A DNA stretch of 64,000 nt from Pseudomonas fluorescens (GTDB taxonomy: Bacteria; Pseudomonadota; Gammaproteobacteria; Pseudomonadales; Pseudomonadaceae). The stretch spans positions 6,239,501 to 6,303,500 of the forward strand of contig NZ_CP078138.1 of the NCBI RefSeq assembly GCF_019212185.1, in the 5' to 3' direction. A program made the position numbers and the translations under genes. Of the stretch, positions 47,716-57,916 are shown piece after piece. The stretch's first letter is position 1, and each line of letters starts with the position of its first letter. The notes beneath the pieces are model-generated. The model was not told the origin of the DNA. It made no database searches and worked only from the letters and a program-made list of their open reading frames with translations.

Positions 47716-48693
47716 ATGAAAGCCGTGCTGTGCAAAGCCTTCGGCCCTGCCGAATCGCTGGTGCTGGAAGACGTCGCCAGTCCTGTCGCGAAGAAGAACG
47801 AAATCCTGCTGGAGGTGCATGCCGCCGGGGTCAACTTCCCGGACACGCTGATCATCGAGGGCAAATACCAGTTCAAGCCGCCCTTCCCATTTTCACCGGG
47901 CGGTGAAGCGGCAGGCGTGGTCAACGCAGTGGGGGAAAAGGTCAGTCACCTCAGGGTGGGCGACCGGGTCATGGCGCTGACCGGCTGGGGCAGCTTTGCC
48001 GAGCAGGTCGCGGTACCGGGCTATAACGTCCTGCCAATCCCGTCGTCGATGGATTTCAATACCGCTGCAGCGTTCAGCATGACCTACGGCACCTCGATGC
48101 ACGCGCTGAAACAACGCGGCAACCTGCAGCCGGGAGAAACCCTGCTGGTACTGGGCGCCTCCGGCGGCGTCGGCCTGGCCGCAGTGGAAATCGGCAAAGC
48201 CATGGGCGCCCGGGTGATTGCTGCCGCCAGCAGCAGCGAGAAACTGGCGGTAGCCAAGGCCGCCGGCGCCGATGAGTTGATCAACTACAGCGAAACCAGC
48301 CTCAAGGACGAAATCAAGCGCCTGACCGACGGCCAGGGCGCCGATGTGATCTACGACCCGGTCGGCGGCGACCTGTTCGATCAGGCCATCCGCGCCATCG
48401 CCTGGAACGGCCGCCTGTTGGTGGTGGGCTTTGCCAGCGGACGTATCCCCGAACTGCCGGTCAACCTCGCACTGCTCAAGGGCGCCGCCGTAGTTGGAGT
48501 GTTCTGGGGCTCCTTCGCCCAGCGCCAACCGCAGGACAACGCCGCCAACTTCCAGCAATTGTTCGCCTGGTTCGGTGAGGGCAAGTTGAAGCCACTGGTG
48601 TCGCAGGTCTATCCGCTGGACAACGCCGCCCAGGCGATCAACGACCTGGGTCAGCGCAAGGCGGTGGGCAAGGTGGTGGTGCAGGTTCGCTAG
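47716..48693 (+). CDS. NADPH:quinone oxidoreductase (zinc-independent MDR family)
   Basis: 325 residues. Medium-chain dehydrogenase/reductase fold. The nucleotide-binding loop Gly-Ala-Ser-Gly-Gly-Val-Gly-Leu-Ala is at about residues 148-156; the Cys and His zinc ligands of alcohol dehydrogenases are absent. It likely reduces quinones or enoyl compounds with NADPH. It stands alone; its stop overlaps the stop of the convergent TonB-like gene by 4 bases. Confidence 0.87.
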   Translation: MKAVLCKAFGPAESLVLEDVASPVAKKNEILLEVHAAGVNFPDTLIIEGKYQFKPPFPFSPGGEAAGVVNAVGEKVSHLRVGDRVMALTGWGSFAEQVAVPGYNVLPIPSSMDFNTAAAFSMTYGTSMHALKQRGNLQPGETLLVLGASGGVGLAAVEIGKAMGARVIAAASSSEKLAVAKAAGADELINYSETSLKDEIKRLTDGQGADVIYDPVGGDLFDQAIRAIAWNGRLLVVGFASGRIPELPVNLALLKGAAVVGVFWGSFAQRQPQDNAANFQQLFAWFGEGKLKPLVSQVYPLDNAAQAINDLGQRKAVGKVVVQVR

Positions 48694-49298
48694 AGGAGCT
48701 TGCGAATTTCCTCAGGCAGAAATCGTTTGAAACGCGAGTGGGGGCTGTTCAGGCACTCTCGGGCAATGTAGGGCGCCTGCCGGTTCAACTTGGCAATCAG
48801 AGCCAGGCGCTCCTCGTTCGACCATTGGTGATGGAATACCCCGTTCGTCAGATACGCGCGGGTGTAGCGAAACGCCGTCAGATCGACCCAGTTGAATTCT
48901 GCGAAGCGGACAAAGCTGCGGTTGATCTCGCGGCATTTCACCTCCTTGAGCCACGCATGGGCATCAATTGGGTCATCCAGGCGGAACTGGATGGGCGCTA
49001 TCAACTCCACTACCGCCAGCTTTTCGGCATCTACCGTCCAGGGCTTGAACCGCCACTGCTCTGTCGCCTCCTTCGCCGCGTCCGCCAGACCGGGATGGTC
49101 ACTTTGCAGGACGCGGACCTTGCTCACCGAACCATCGGCATGCACGGTCAAGCTGACTTTTACATCGCCTGTCACCCCTGCCCTGTGCAGCGCACTGGGA
49201 TAAATCGGTTTTGGACTGTACTCCGCCACCAGGAAGATTTCTGCGGCCAAACCTTCGCCCGCCACACACAACATCAAAAACAAACCAAGCCAACGCAT
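48690..49298 (-). CDS. TonB C-terminal domain protein, secreted type
   Basis: 202 residues. A signal-like hydrophobic N-terminus (Met-Arg-Trp-Leu-Gly-Leu-Phe-Leu-Met-Leu) is followed by a TonB_C domain (Pro-Lys-Pro-Ile-Tyr-Pro...Gly-Asp-Val-Lys-Val-Ser-Leu-Thr-Val, then Trp-Arg-Phe-Lys-Pro). There is no Pro-rich spacer as in true TonB, and about 90 extra residues follow the domain. Role is unknown; energy transduction is unlikely. Start at 49298; the frame is open to 49340 without features. Confidence 0.75.
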   Translation of the reverse strand: MRWLGLFLMLCVAGEGLAAEIFLVAEYSPKPIYPSALHRAGVTGDVKVSLTVHADGSVSKVRVLQSDHPGLADAAKEATEQWRFKPWTVDAEKLAVVELIAPIQFRLDDPIDAHAWLKEVKCREINRSFVRFAEFNWVDLTAFRYTRAYLTNGVFHHQWSNEERLALIAKLNRQAPYIARECLNSPHSRFKRFLPEEIRKLL

Positions 49299-49465
49299 AC
49301 CGCCCTCCGCATTCCGGTGCCGGGTTTGGCACTGATGCAAAAGGGTACGGACAGCGTTGTAAAAGCCCTATCCCGGCATTTCCGAGAGCCTTGCGGGAAG
49401 CGTCGCAAAAAGTTGCACTTCAATTCCTACAGCGGCGACTGATTGATGAGCAACGGATGCCGGCT

Positions 49466-50134
49466 TCAGTGCCGCGGCGCATCCGCGTGATCCCGGGCTG
49501 TGCCACAGCGCTTGAGCCGCGCCTCCAGATTGCGGTCCGGCATGGCGTGGCTACGCAGAGCGCTGACCGTTTGCTCGACGTAATCGCGCGTCGTCCCATA
49601 GCGCCCGCAGGCGCTTTCAAAGACCTGGCTGAGCACATGATCCGGCAAATTTCCGGCATAGCTGGGCAGGTGTCGCTCCAGGACAAAGCCCAATGCCTGA
49701 ACCTTGCTTCCATCCTCGAGCCGGCAGTTGAGCCAGTGCGGGCGATAGGAAGGAACCGGCATTTCGCGCTGCCACAGGGCGTACAGCGAGGCTTCCAGTT
49801 GTTCCTCAGGCAAGCGATAGGCAAACCCGCTGCACGAGCCGCCACGGTCCAGGCCAAATACCAGCCCCGGCAACTCCGGCGTGCCGCGATGCTCGTGGGA
49901 CCACAGGTACAGGCCACGGTGGTAGCCATGCACCCGCCCGCGCACACGTTCGACCGCCGAGCATTCCGGACGCCAGATCAACGAGCCATAGGCGAACAAC
50001 CAGACCGGCCCGCCTTTGTGCAGAGCCATGGTGGATTGCATCGAGTTGAGCAACTGCTCGCGCGTCAATTGCGCACCCAGATCAAGCCGCGGAGGATAAG
50101 CCACTTTGAGAAAGTCGGATTCAATGGCTGTCAT
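49466..50134 (-). CDS. Gamma-glutamylcyclotransferase, ChaC family
   Basis: 222 residues. The ChaC signature Phe-Ala-Tyr-Gly-Ser-Leu-Ile-Trp is at residues 46-53. Enzymes of this family cleave glutathione or gamma-glutamyl peptides to 5-oxoproline. Start ATG 50134 (Met-Thr-Ala-Ile-Glu-Ser). It stands alone. It does not replace SpuA, which belongs to a different fold. Confidence 0.88.
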   Translation of the reverse strand: MTAIESDFLKVAYPPRLDLGAQLTREQLLNSMQSTMALHKGGPVWLFAYGSLIWRPECSAVERVRGRVHGYHRGLYLWSHEHRGTPELPGLVFGLDRGGSCSGFAYRLPEEQLEASLYALWQREMPVPSYRPHWLNCRLEDGSKVQALGFVLERHLPSYAGNLPDHVLSQVFESACGRYGTTRDYVEQTVSALRSHAMPDRNLEARLKRCGTARDHADAPRH

Positions 50135-50432
50135 GATAGAAACAATCGCCCCCACAGTTGTTGCGAGATGTAAGTAACTTTAGCTCAATTGAACGTAAAG
50201 CTCTAACTACCGCTCGCAACTTACTAAGAACTCAGAACTTTCCCGGATAAATATTCAATAAGTCAGCGATATATAGCCTAACGTCATTTGCAACGCCGCT
50301 TAAATATCTTTATGTACTAACCATAAGCTATTCGCACTACGACAACCGCCAGCACGTTCAGCTTGGCAACAGGAGCAGTCCCGTATAAAGGCCGGTCACA
50401 ACGCCAGCCTTATCGCGTTGAAGGAACCAACG
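50135..50432. other. 298-base AT-rich divergent intergenic region
   Basis: No gene seen. It is much richer in A and T than its neighbours and separates chaC from the PagP-like gene, so it should hold both promoters. I recognise no regulator site. Confidence 0.5.
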
Positions 50433-50900
50433 ATGAAAAAATCCTGGATCTGCCTGCTTCTGGCGTTCACCTATACAACCCACGCCTGGGCGCAAGATGA
50501 CGAGCAAGGGACCTGGTATCTGCAAACCAGTGTCTATACCCGACACTTTTCCCCAGACCCCGAGCACAACAATCACCAGCAGTTGCTTGGCCTGGAGTAC
50601 CACGATGCCTCCGGCTGGCTGCTGGGCGGCGCGACCTTCCTCAACTCGTTCGACCAGCGAGCCTATTACGCCTATGGCGGCAAACGCTACGACAGTGCGG
50701 ACTATCCGCTCTACGTGAAGCTCACCGGAGGACTACTGGAGGGTTATCACGGCAAGTACCAGAACAAGATCCCGCTCAACCGATACGGCGTTGCACCGGT
50801 CGTCATTCCCTCCCTGGGCACTTACTACGGACCGGTATCAGCCGAGCTGGTTTTGCTCGGCTTCAACGCGGCGATGATTACCACCGGGGTGCGGTTTTAG
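50433..50900 (+). CDS. PagP-like lipid A palmitoyltransferase, divergent type
   Basis: 155 residues. Signal peptide (Met-Lys-Lys-Ser-Trp-Ile-Cys-Leu-Leu to Ala-Trp-Ala, about 20 residues) then a beta-barrel with Trp-Tyr-Leu-Gln-Thr-Ser-Val-Tyr-Thr-Arg-His-Phe and Ala-Thr-Phe-x-Asn-Ser-Phe, ending in Val-Arg-Phe, the outer-membrane signature. It looks like the Pseudomonas protein PA1343, reported as a divergent PagP and often called sn-glycerol-3-phosphate transporter in databases. The name relies on memory. The ATG at 50433 sets the signal peptide. Confidence 0.65.
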   Translation: MKKSWICLLLAFTYTTHAWAQDDEQGTWYLQTSVYTRHFSPDPEHNNHQQLLGLEYHDASGWLLGGATFLNSFDQRAYYAYGGKRYDSADYPLYVKLTGGLLEGYHGKYQNKIPLNRYGVAPVVIPSLGTYYGPVSAELVLLGFNAAMITTGVRF

Positions 50901-50902
50901 AC

Positions 50903-50954
50903 GGGATCACGATCGGGGATCACGATCGAGGATCAAGATCGAGGATCAAGATCG
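50903..50954. repeat. Four tandem 13-bp repeats
   Basis: GGGATCACGATCG twice then AGGATCAAGATCG twice. The minus-strand reductase gene ends inside the last unit (stop at 50946-50948), so the array forms its final codons and 3' flank. A 13-bp unit shifts the frame at each copy. Confidence 0.85.
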
Positions 50955-51914
50955 AGGCGCGTATGCAAATACGTCGGCGCGCATTTGGTGGGCATCCATG
51001 CCGGCTTCGACCAGGGCGTCCAGCGTGCCGTAGACCATCGCCGGTGAACCGCTGGCATACACATGCAGCGGCTTGAGATCGGGGAAGTCCTGGCACACCG
51101 CTTCGTGCAACATGCCACAGCGCCCTTCCCAGCCACACAAATCACTGACCACCTGATGCAGGAACAGATTGGGCAATTTCTGCCATTCGTCCCAGTGCTC
51201 CATCTGGTAGAAATCTTCCGGCCGACGCACGCCCCAATACAGATGCACGGGATGCTTGAAGCCCTTGGCCCGGCAGTGTTCAAGCAGGCTGTGGATCTGG
51301 CCCATCCCGGTACCTGCCGCGATCAACACCAGCGGACCGTCCGGTAATTCGGCGAGGTGGGTATCGCCAAAAGGCATTTCGATGCGCGCCATGCCGTTGC
51401 GTTGCAGTTGTTCGATCAGGCTCCGGGCGCTGGCCTCGCGAGCCAGCACGTGGATTTCCAGGTCACGTCCGGAATGCGGAGCGGAGGCCAGGGAGAAGGC
51501 GGATTTTTCGCCATTCTCGCGTTCGATCATCAAGTACTGCCCGGCGTGATAGCGCGGCGGCTTGCCCGCCGGCGCCCGCAGGCGGACCCGCCAGGTGTCG
51601 CCGCCAACGTCCAGACATTCGATGACCTGACACGACAGACTGCGCACCGGCAGTTCTCCCAGCGCAAGAACGCCATCCCACAACACGATGCAGTCTTCCA
51701 GCGGCGCTGCTATGCAAGTGTAGAACTCACCGTGGTCGCGCACCTCACCAGTCTGTTCGACCCGGCCTTCGACCAATAACGCCGCGCACACATGGCAGTT
51801 GCCGTTGCGGCAGCTTTGCGGGCAGTCATAACCCAGGCGTCGCGCGCCATCGAGAATTCGCTCGCCGGGCTGTATCTCAAGCACTGCTCCGGACGGCTGC
51901 AAGGTTACACGCAT
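50946..51914 (-). CDS. 2Fe-2S ferredoxin-FAD reductase (CDP-6-deoxy-glucoseen reductase-like)
   Basis: 322 residues. The N-terminal plant-type ferredoxin domain has the cluster cysteines in Cys-Pro-Gln-Ser-Cys-Arg-Asn-Gly-Asn-Cys-His-Val-Cys (about residues 31-43) and a later Cys in Phe-Tyr-Thr-Cys. A FAD/NAD(P)H reductase domain follows, with Arg-Tyr-His-Ala-Gly-Gln-Tyr-Leu and Ala-Ala-Gly-Thr-Gly-Met. Databases call this CDP-6-deoxy-delta-3,4-glucoseen reductase; the true partner is unknown. It overlaps the ubiD stop by 1 base, so the two are co-transcribed. Confidence 0.88.
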   Translation of the reverse strand: MRVTLQPSGAVLEIQPGERILDGARRLGYDCPQSCRNGNCHVCAALLVEGRVEQTGEVRDHGEFYTCIAAPLEDCIVLWDGVLALGELPVRSLSCQVIECLDVGGDTWRVRLRAPAGKPPRYHAGQYLMIERENGEKSAFSLASAPHSGRDLEIHVLAREASARSLIEQLQRNGMARIEMPFGDTHLAELPDGPLVLIAAGTGMGQIHSLLEHCRAKGFKHPVHLYWGVRRPEDFYQMEHWDEWQKLPNLFLHQVVSDLCGWEGRCGMLHEAVCQDFPDLKPLHVYASGSPAMVYGTLDALVEAGMDAHQMRADVFAYAPRS

Positions 51915-53380
51915 CAATCTATTCCTAACTGATTCCAGATGGCATCGATCCGGCGCGTCACCGCCTCATCCTTGACGATCACCCGCCCCCACTCGCGCGT
52001 GGTTTCACCGGGCCACTTGTGCGTGGCATCGAGCCCCATCTTCGAGCCCAGGCCGGAAATCGGCGAGGCGAAGTCGAGGTAGTCGATCGGCGTGTTATCG
52101 ATCATCACCGTGTCGCGCTTGGGATCCATGCGCGTGGTGATGGCCCAGATCACGTCGTTCCAGTCGCGGGCGTTGATATCGTCGTCGGTGACGATAACGA
52201 ACTTGGTGTACATGAACTGTCGCAAAAACGACCAGACACCCAGCATTACCCGCTTGGCGTGGCCTGGGTACTGCTTTTTCATGGTGACCACGGCCATCCG
52301 GTACGAGCAGCCCTCGGGCGGCAGGTAGAAGTCAGTGATTTCCGGGAACTGCTTCTGCAGGATCGGCACGAACACTTCGTTCAGGGCCACGCCGAGAATC
52401 GCCGGCTCATCCGGTGGACGGCCGGTGTAAGTGCTGTGGTAGATCGGTTTGATGCGATGGGTGATGCGCTCGACAGTGAACACCGGGAAGCTGTCGACTT
52501 CGTTGTAGTAGCCAGTATGGTCGCCATACGGCCCCTCGTCGGCCATCTCCCCAGGATGAATCACCCCTTCAAGGATGATTTCGGCGGTGGCCGGAACCTG
52601 CAAATCGTTGCCACGGCACTTCACCAGCTCGGTACGGTTACCGCGCAGCAGACCGGCGAAGGCGTATTCGGACAGGCTGTCCGGTACCGGCGTCACCGCG
52701 CCAAGGATGGTCGCAGGGTCGGCGCCCAGCGCCACGGACACCGGAAACGGTTGCCCCGGATGCTTCTCGCACCACTCGCGATAATCGAGCGCGCCGCCAC
52801 GATGGCTCAACCAGCGCATGATCACTTTGTTGCGACCAATCACTTGCTGGCGGTAGATGCCGAGGTTCTGCCGGTCCTTGTTCGGACCCTTGGTCACGGT
52901 CAGGCCCCAGGTGATCAGCGGCCCGACGTCGCCCGGCCAGCAGGTCTGCACCGGCAGCATGGCCAGATCGACGTCATCGCCTTCGATGACCACTTCCTGG
53001 CAGATCGCGTCCTTGACCACCTTCGGCGCCATGGAAATGATCTTGCGGAAGATCGGTAGCTTCGACCATGCATCCTTGAGGCCTTTCGGCGGCTCGGGCT
53101 CCTTGAGGAACGCCAGCAGCTTGCCGATTTCGCGCAGCTCGCTGACCGCCTCGGCGCCCATGCCCAGGGCCACGCGCTCGGGCGTGCCAAACAGGTTGCC
53201 GAGCACCGGGATATCGTAGCCAGTAGGATTTTCGAACAACAGTGCCGGGCCCTTGGCGCGCAGCGTGCGATCGCAGACCTCGGTCATTTCCAGCACAGGG
53301 GACACTGGAACCTGGATGCGCTTGAGTTCACCGCGCTGTTCCAGGCCGCTGATAAAGTCGCGCAAATCGCGATACTGCAT
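51914..53380 (-). CDS. ubiD: 4-hydroxy-3-polyprenylbenzoate decarboxylase UbiD
   Basis: 488-residue prenyl-FMN decarboxylase of ubiquinone synthesis, full length. It needs prenyl-FMN from UbiX. The Arg-Asp-Phe-Ile-Ser-Gly-Leu-Glu start and [11 protein letters not shown], holding active-site acids, are visible. Immediately upstream of the reductase and downstream of rho, the order seen in P. aeruginosa. Confidence 0.95.
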   Translation of the reverse strand: MQYRDLRDFISGLEQRGELKRIQVPVSPVLEMTEVCDRTLRAKGPALLFENPTGYDIPVLGNLFGTPERVALGMGAEAVSELREIGKLLAFLKEPEPPKGLKDAWSKLPIFRKIISMAPKVVKDAICQEVVIEGDDVDLAMLPVQTCWPGDVGPLITWGLTVTKGPNKDRQNLGIYRQQVIGRNKVIMRWLSHRGGALDYREWCEKHPGQPFPVSVALGADPATILGAVTPVPDSLSEYAFAGLLRGNRTELVKCRGNDLQVPATAEIILEGVIHPGEMADEGPYGDHTGYYNEVDSFPVFTVERITHRIKPIYHSTYTGRPPDEPAILGVALNEVFVPILQKQFPEITDFYLPPEGCSYRMAVVTMKKQYPGHAKRVMLGVWSFLRQFMYTKFVIVTDDDINARDWNDVIWAITTRMDPKRDTVMIDNTPIDYLDFASPISGLGSKMGLDATHKWPGETTREWGRVIVKDEAVTRRIDAIWNQLGID

Positions 53381-53480
53381 GCGTAAGCCTCACTTGGCCG
53401 TGGCGTTCGGGGCAGGCAGTTTAGCGCCGAACCTTGCGCTTCAGAACCACGAACTGCCGGTTGAGCAAAATTCAGATAGC

Positions 53481-53506
53481 AAAAAGCCGGGTTTCCCCGG
53501 CTTTTT
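53481..53506 (-). terminator. Rho-independent terminator of rho
   Basis: Stem AAAAAGCCGGG / CCCGGCTTTTT with a 4-base loop, 14 bases past the rho stop. It also has T-tract symmetry, so it may act both ways. Confidence 0.88.
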
Positions 53507-53519
53507 CAACCTGTTCGAC

Positions 53520-54779
<1,260 letters not shown>

Positions 54780-54976
54780 ATAGGAATGACGTAATCATTT
54801 ATAGAGGGGGGAAATTAAGCTTTTGGCTTAATGAGGCCGCGCCGCGGAGAAGGCGACAGAATCGCGTACTTATTCGAAAAGGAGTGCGTCGGCGACGGCT
54901 TGCAGGGGGCATTGGAGAAACCAGTGCGGGGCCGAATGTACCACCTGTATTTCGGAGCGTCTAGCCCTGAATAACG
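54780..54976 (-). promoter_or_regulatory. rho leader region
   Basis: 197 bases between trxA terminator and rho. The mRNA would carry a C-rich stretch (near 54803-54812) and a 7-bp hairpin with arms ATTAAGC/GCTTAAT (54814-54832). No ribosome site precedes the start. It resembles a Rho-dependent autoregulatory leader; this is inference. Confidence 0.45.
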
Positions 54977-55005
54977 AAAAAGCCCCGCAAATTGCGGGGC
55001 TTTTT
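54977..55005 (-). terminator. Rho-independent terminator of trxA
   Basis: AAAAAGCCCCGCAA / TTGCGGGGCTTTTT stem, 22 bases past the trxA stop. T-tract on both strands. Confidence 0.9.
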
Positions 55006-55026
55006 GGGTGACACTTGCAACGACGC

Positions 55027-55356
55027 TTAAATGTTGGCGTCGAGGAAAGCAGCCAGTTGCGACTTCGACAGCGCACCGACCTTGGTCGCTTCAACGTTGC
55101 CGTTCTTGAACAGCATCAGCGTAGGAATACCGCGCACGCCGTGCTTGGCAGGGGTTTCCTGGTTCTCGTCGATGTTCAGCTTGGCAACGGTCAGCTTGCC
55201 CTTGTAGGTCTCAGCGATTTCGTCCAGGACCGGAGCGATCATCTTGCATGGACCGCACCACTCAGCCCAGTAGTCGACCAGTACAGCACCTTCGGCCTTG
55301 AGTACGTCAGCTTCGAAGCTAGCGTCGCTAACGTGTTTGATAAGATCGCTGCTCAT
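55027..55356 (-). CDS. trxA: Thioredoxin TrxA
   Basis: 109-residue cytoplasmic disulfide reductase. Active site Trp-Cys-Gly-Pro-Cys-Lys with Cys34 and Cys37; the cis-Pro segment Ile-Pro-Thr-Leu-Met-Leu-Phe is also seen. Single gene with its own terminator, upstream of rho in the usual order. Confidence 0.97.
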   Translation of the reverse strand: MSSDLIKHVSDASFEADVLKAEGAVLVDYWAEWCGPCKMIAPVLDEIAETYKGKLTVAKLNIDENQETPAKHGVRGIPTLMLFKNGNVEATKVGALSKSQLAAFLDANI

Positions 55357-55476
55357 GGAAGTCTCCAGGTTGTAAGCAAAAAAACGTGGCCCATCATAGC
55401 CGCCCTTCCCCCGTTCAGGAAGCCGCAGTTGATTGAGTCTCGCTATGGTGATGCATGAGTTTGGGTATAGCTCACG

Positions 55477-56184
55477 TCATGGGGTAAGGGGAGCGATGAA
55501 CGCAATTCCTGTACGCAAAGCGGCATTGCGTACGTGTTCCTGCATGGCCTTTTGCGCGGCGCCAGAGGCCCGGCGGCTAAGGGCGCGAAGGATCTTGCGG
55601 TGTTCCTGCCAGGTTTCCATGGCCCGCTCGGCCCGGATGAACGGTAGCTTCTGACTCTCTAGAAAGATGTCGGCCCTGGCCGTCAGGATGCTCAGCATCG
55701 CTTGATTGCCGCTGGCCAGCAGGATGCGTCGGTGGAACTCAAAGTCCAGCCGGGCCGCTGCTTCGAAGTCGCCAGACTTCAGTTCATTGCGCATGGCGGC
55801 GACATTGTCTTCCAGTGCATCGAGCTCATCAGTGCTCAGGGTCACCGCCGCCAACCCCGCCGCAAAGCTCTCCAACGCATAGCGCAACTGAAAGATATCC
55901 AGCGGCGAAGCCTGCGCCGCGAACGGCCAGCCCGGCGCGGTCTCGCCTTGCGGCAGCTCCACCGACGCCTGCACGAACACGCCTTTGCCCGGCTGGACGC
56001 TGATGACGCCCAACGCACTGAGGGAAGACAACGCCTCACGCAAAGAAGCCCGGCTGACACCCAGCTGTACCGCCAGGTCTCGTTGCGAAGGCAGGGCATC
56101 CCCAGGGCCGAAGCCCTGCTCGGTAATCAGTTTGCGGATGGCTTGCAGCGCCACTTCGGGTACGGCGCGGGAGATCGAATTCAT
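55477..56184 (-). CDS. GntR family (FadR subfamily) regulator
   Basis: 235 residues. N-terminal winged helix (Ala-Leu-Pro-Ser-Gln-Arg-Asp-Leu-Ala-Val-Gln-Leu-Gly-Val-Ser-Arg-Ala-Ser-Leu-Arg near residues 30-50), then an FCD helical domain with Asp-Phe-Glu-Phe-His-Arg, a metal-binding pattern. I use the ATG at 56184 (Met-Asn-Ser-Ile-Ser-Arg). It diverges from an amino-acid ABC transporter, likely its target. Its position inside the trxA-ppx interval is unusual. Confidence 0.87.
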   Translation of the reverse strand: MNSISRAVPEVALQAIRKLITEQGFGPGDALPSQRDLAVQLGVSRASLREALSSLSALGVISVQPGKGVFVQASVELPQGETAPGWPFAAQASPLDIFQLRYALESFAAGLAAVTLSTDELDALEDNVAAMRNELKSGDFEAAARLDFEFHRRILLASGNQAMLSILTARADIFLESQKLPFIRAERAMETWQEHRKILRALSRRASGAAQKAMQEHVRNAALRTGIAFIAPLTP

Positions 56185-56439
56185 GGTTTTCCAGACGAAC
56201 CAGGCCAAGGTGCGGTCAGTTGTAAAGCTATTCGCGACGCCCGGCAAGTCGTGCCCCATGGGGGTTCGGCGCTTTCCACGGCTGCGCCATCGGGGTGCGA
56301 AATGCAACCTGACTGTTCAGACCAGTAAGACCGTACTGCGCCAGCAAAACCGTGCCCTGGCGCCCGCAAACCCCAAGTTGGCATGACCCATGCTCTGTCG
56401 ATCCGCAGAAATCACTCCTTGCCGATCCGGAGATTTGCC

Positions 56440-57225
56440 ATGACCCAGCGTTACAGCGCCCTCCTCGCCGCCCTGTTTGCCAGCCTGATGCTGAGCCAGG
56501 CACCCGCCCACGCCGACGGCCTGGAGGATGTGGTCAAACGCGGCGTCCTCAAGGTGGCCGTGCCCCAGGACTTCCCCCCCTTCGGCTCGGTCGGGCCAGA
56601 CATGAAGCCACGCGGTCTCGACATCGACACCGCGAAGCTGCTGGCCGACCAACTCAAGGTCAAACTTGAACTGACCCCGGTCAACAGCACCAACCGCATT
56701 CCGTTCCTCACCACCGGCAAAGTCGACCTGGTGATTTCCAGCCTCGGCAAAAACCCCGAGCGCGAGAAAGTTATCGACTTCTCCCGCCCCTATGCGCCGT
56801 TCTACCTCGCCGTATTCGGTCCGCCAGATGCCGACATCACGTCGCTGGACGACCTCAAGGGCAAGACCATCAGCGTCACCCGCGGCGCGATCGAAGACAT
56901 CGAGCTGACCAAGGTCGCCCCCGAAGGCGTGACCATCAAGCGTTTTGAAGACAACAACTCGACCATTGCTGCGTACCTGGCCGGGCAAGTCGACCTGATT
57001 GCCAGCGGTAACGTGGTGATGGTCGCGATCAGCGAAAAGAGCCCGAAACGGGTGCCCGTGCTGAAAGTGAAGCTCAAGGATTCGCCGGTCTACGTAGGCG
57101 TTAACAAAAACGAGCCGGCGCTGCTGGACAAGGTCAACCAGATCCTGGTGACCGCCAAGAGCGACGGCGCACTGGAAAAGAACGCCATGACCTGGCTGAA
57201 AGAGCCGTTGCCGGCCGACCTCTGA
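56440..57225 (+). CDS. Amino-acid ABC transporter periplasmic binding protein
   Basis: 261 residues of the SBP_bac_3 type. Signal peptide Met-Thr-Gln-Arg-Tyr-Ser to Ala-His-Ala, then Val-Leu-Lys-Val-Ala-Val-Pro-Gln-Asp-Phe-Pro-Pro-Phe-Gly. Polar amino acid or opine-like ligand expected; identity not predictable. First gene of a four-gene transporter operon with two permeases and an ATPase. Start at 56440 chosen by signal peptide; frame is open to 56383. Confidence 0.88.
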   Translation: MTQRYSALLAALFASLMLSQAPAHADGLEDVVKRGVLKVAVPQDFPPFGSVGPDMKPRGLDIDTAKLLADQLKVKLELTPVNSTNRIPFLTTGKVDLVISSLGKNPEREKVIDFSRPYAPFYLAVFGPPDADITSLDDLKGKTISVTRGAIEDIELTKVAPEGVTIKRFEDNNSTIAAYLAGQVDLIASGNVVMVAISEKSPKRVPVLKVKLKDSPVYVGVNKNEPALLDKVNQILVTAKSDGALEKNAMTWLKEPLPADL

Positions 57226-57247
57226 TTCGGCACGCTGGAGACGTTTT

Positions 57248-57916
57248 ATGGCTTATCAGTTCGATTTCCTGCCGGTGCTGAGCAACACCGACCTGTTGTT
57301 GCGCGGCGCGTTGTTCACCCTTGAGCTGACCGCCATCGGCGCTGTGCTTGGCGTGGGACTGGGCATCGTCGGGGCGCTGGTGCGGGCGTGGAATATCCGG
57401 CCTTTCTCGGGGATCTTCGCGGTCTACGTCGAGTTGATCCGCAACACGCCCTTCCTGGTGCAGCTGTTTTTCATCTTTTTCGGTTTGCCGTCCCTGGGCG
57501 TGCAAATTTCCGAGTGGCAGGCGGCGGTGCTGGCGATGGTGATCAACCTCGGCGCCTATTCCACCGAGATCATCCGCGCCGGCATCCAGGCGATCCCCCG
57601 GGGTCAACTGGAGGCCGCGGCGGCACTCGCGATGACGCGTTTCGAGGCGTTCCGCCACGTGGTGCTGCTGCCAGCGCTGGGCAAAGTCTGGCCGGCCCTG
57701 AGCAGCCAGATCATCATCGTCATGCTCGGCTCGGCGGTGTGTTCACAGATCGCCACCGAAGAGCTGAGTTTCGCCGCCAACTTCATTCAATCGCGCAACT
57801 TCCGCGCCTTTGAAACCTATGCCCTGACCACGCTGCTGTACCTGTGCATGGCACTGCTGATCCGCCAATTGCTGAACTGGATCGGCCAGCGGTTCATTAC
57901 AAGGAGTAGCCGATGA
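57248..57916 (+). CDS. Amino-acid ABC transporter permease (HisQ/GlnP-like)
   Basis: 222 residues, about five membrane helices. The EAA loop (Gln-Leu-Glu-Ala-Ala-Ala-Ala-Leu-Ala-Met) is seen near residue 120. The ATG of the next permease overlaps its stop by 4 bases. It pairs with that permease to form the channel. Confidence 0.9.
   Translation: MAYQFDFLPVLSNTDLLLRGALFTLELTAIGAVLGVGLGIVGALVRAWNIRPFSGIFAVYVELIRNTPFLVQLFFIFFGLPSLGVQISEWQAAVLAMVINLGAYSTEIIRAGIQAIPRGQLEAAAALAMTRFEAFRHVVLLPALGKVWPALSSQIIIVMLGSAVCSQIATEELSFAANFIQSRNFRAFETYALTTLLYLCMALLIRQLLNWIGQRFITRSSR

Noticed and set aside
49466..50134. ChaC as a replacement for the missing SpuA hydrolase
   Set aside because: ChaC is a gamma-glutamylcyclotransferase of a different fold acting on glutathione-type substrates; there is no sequence reason to assign it to polyamine catabolism.
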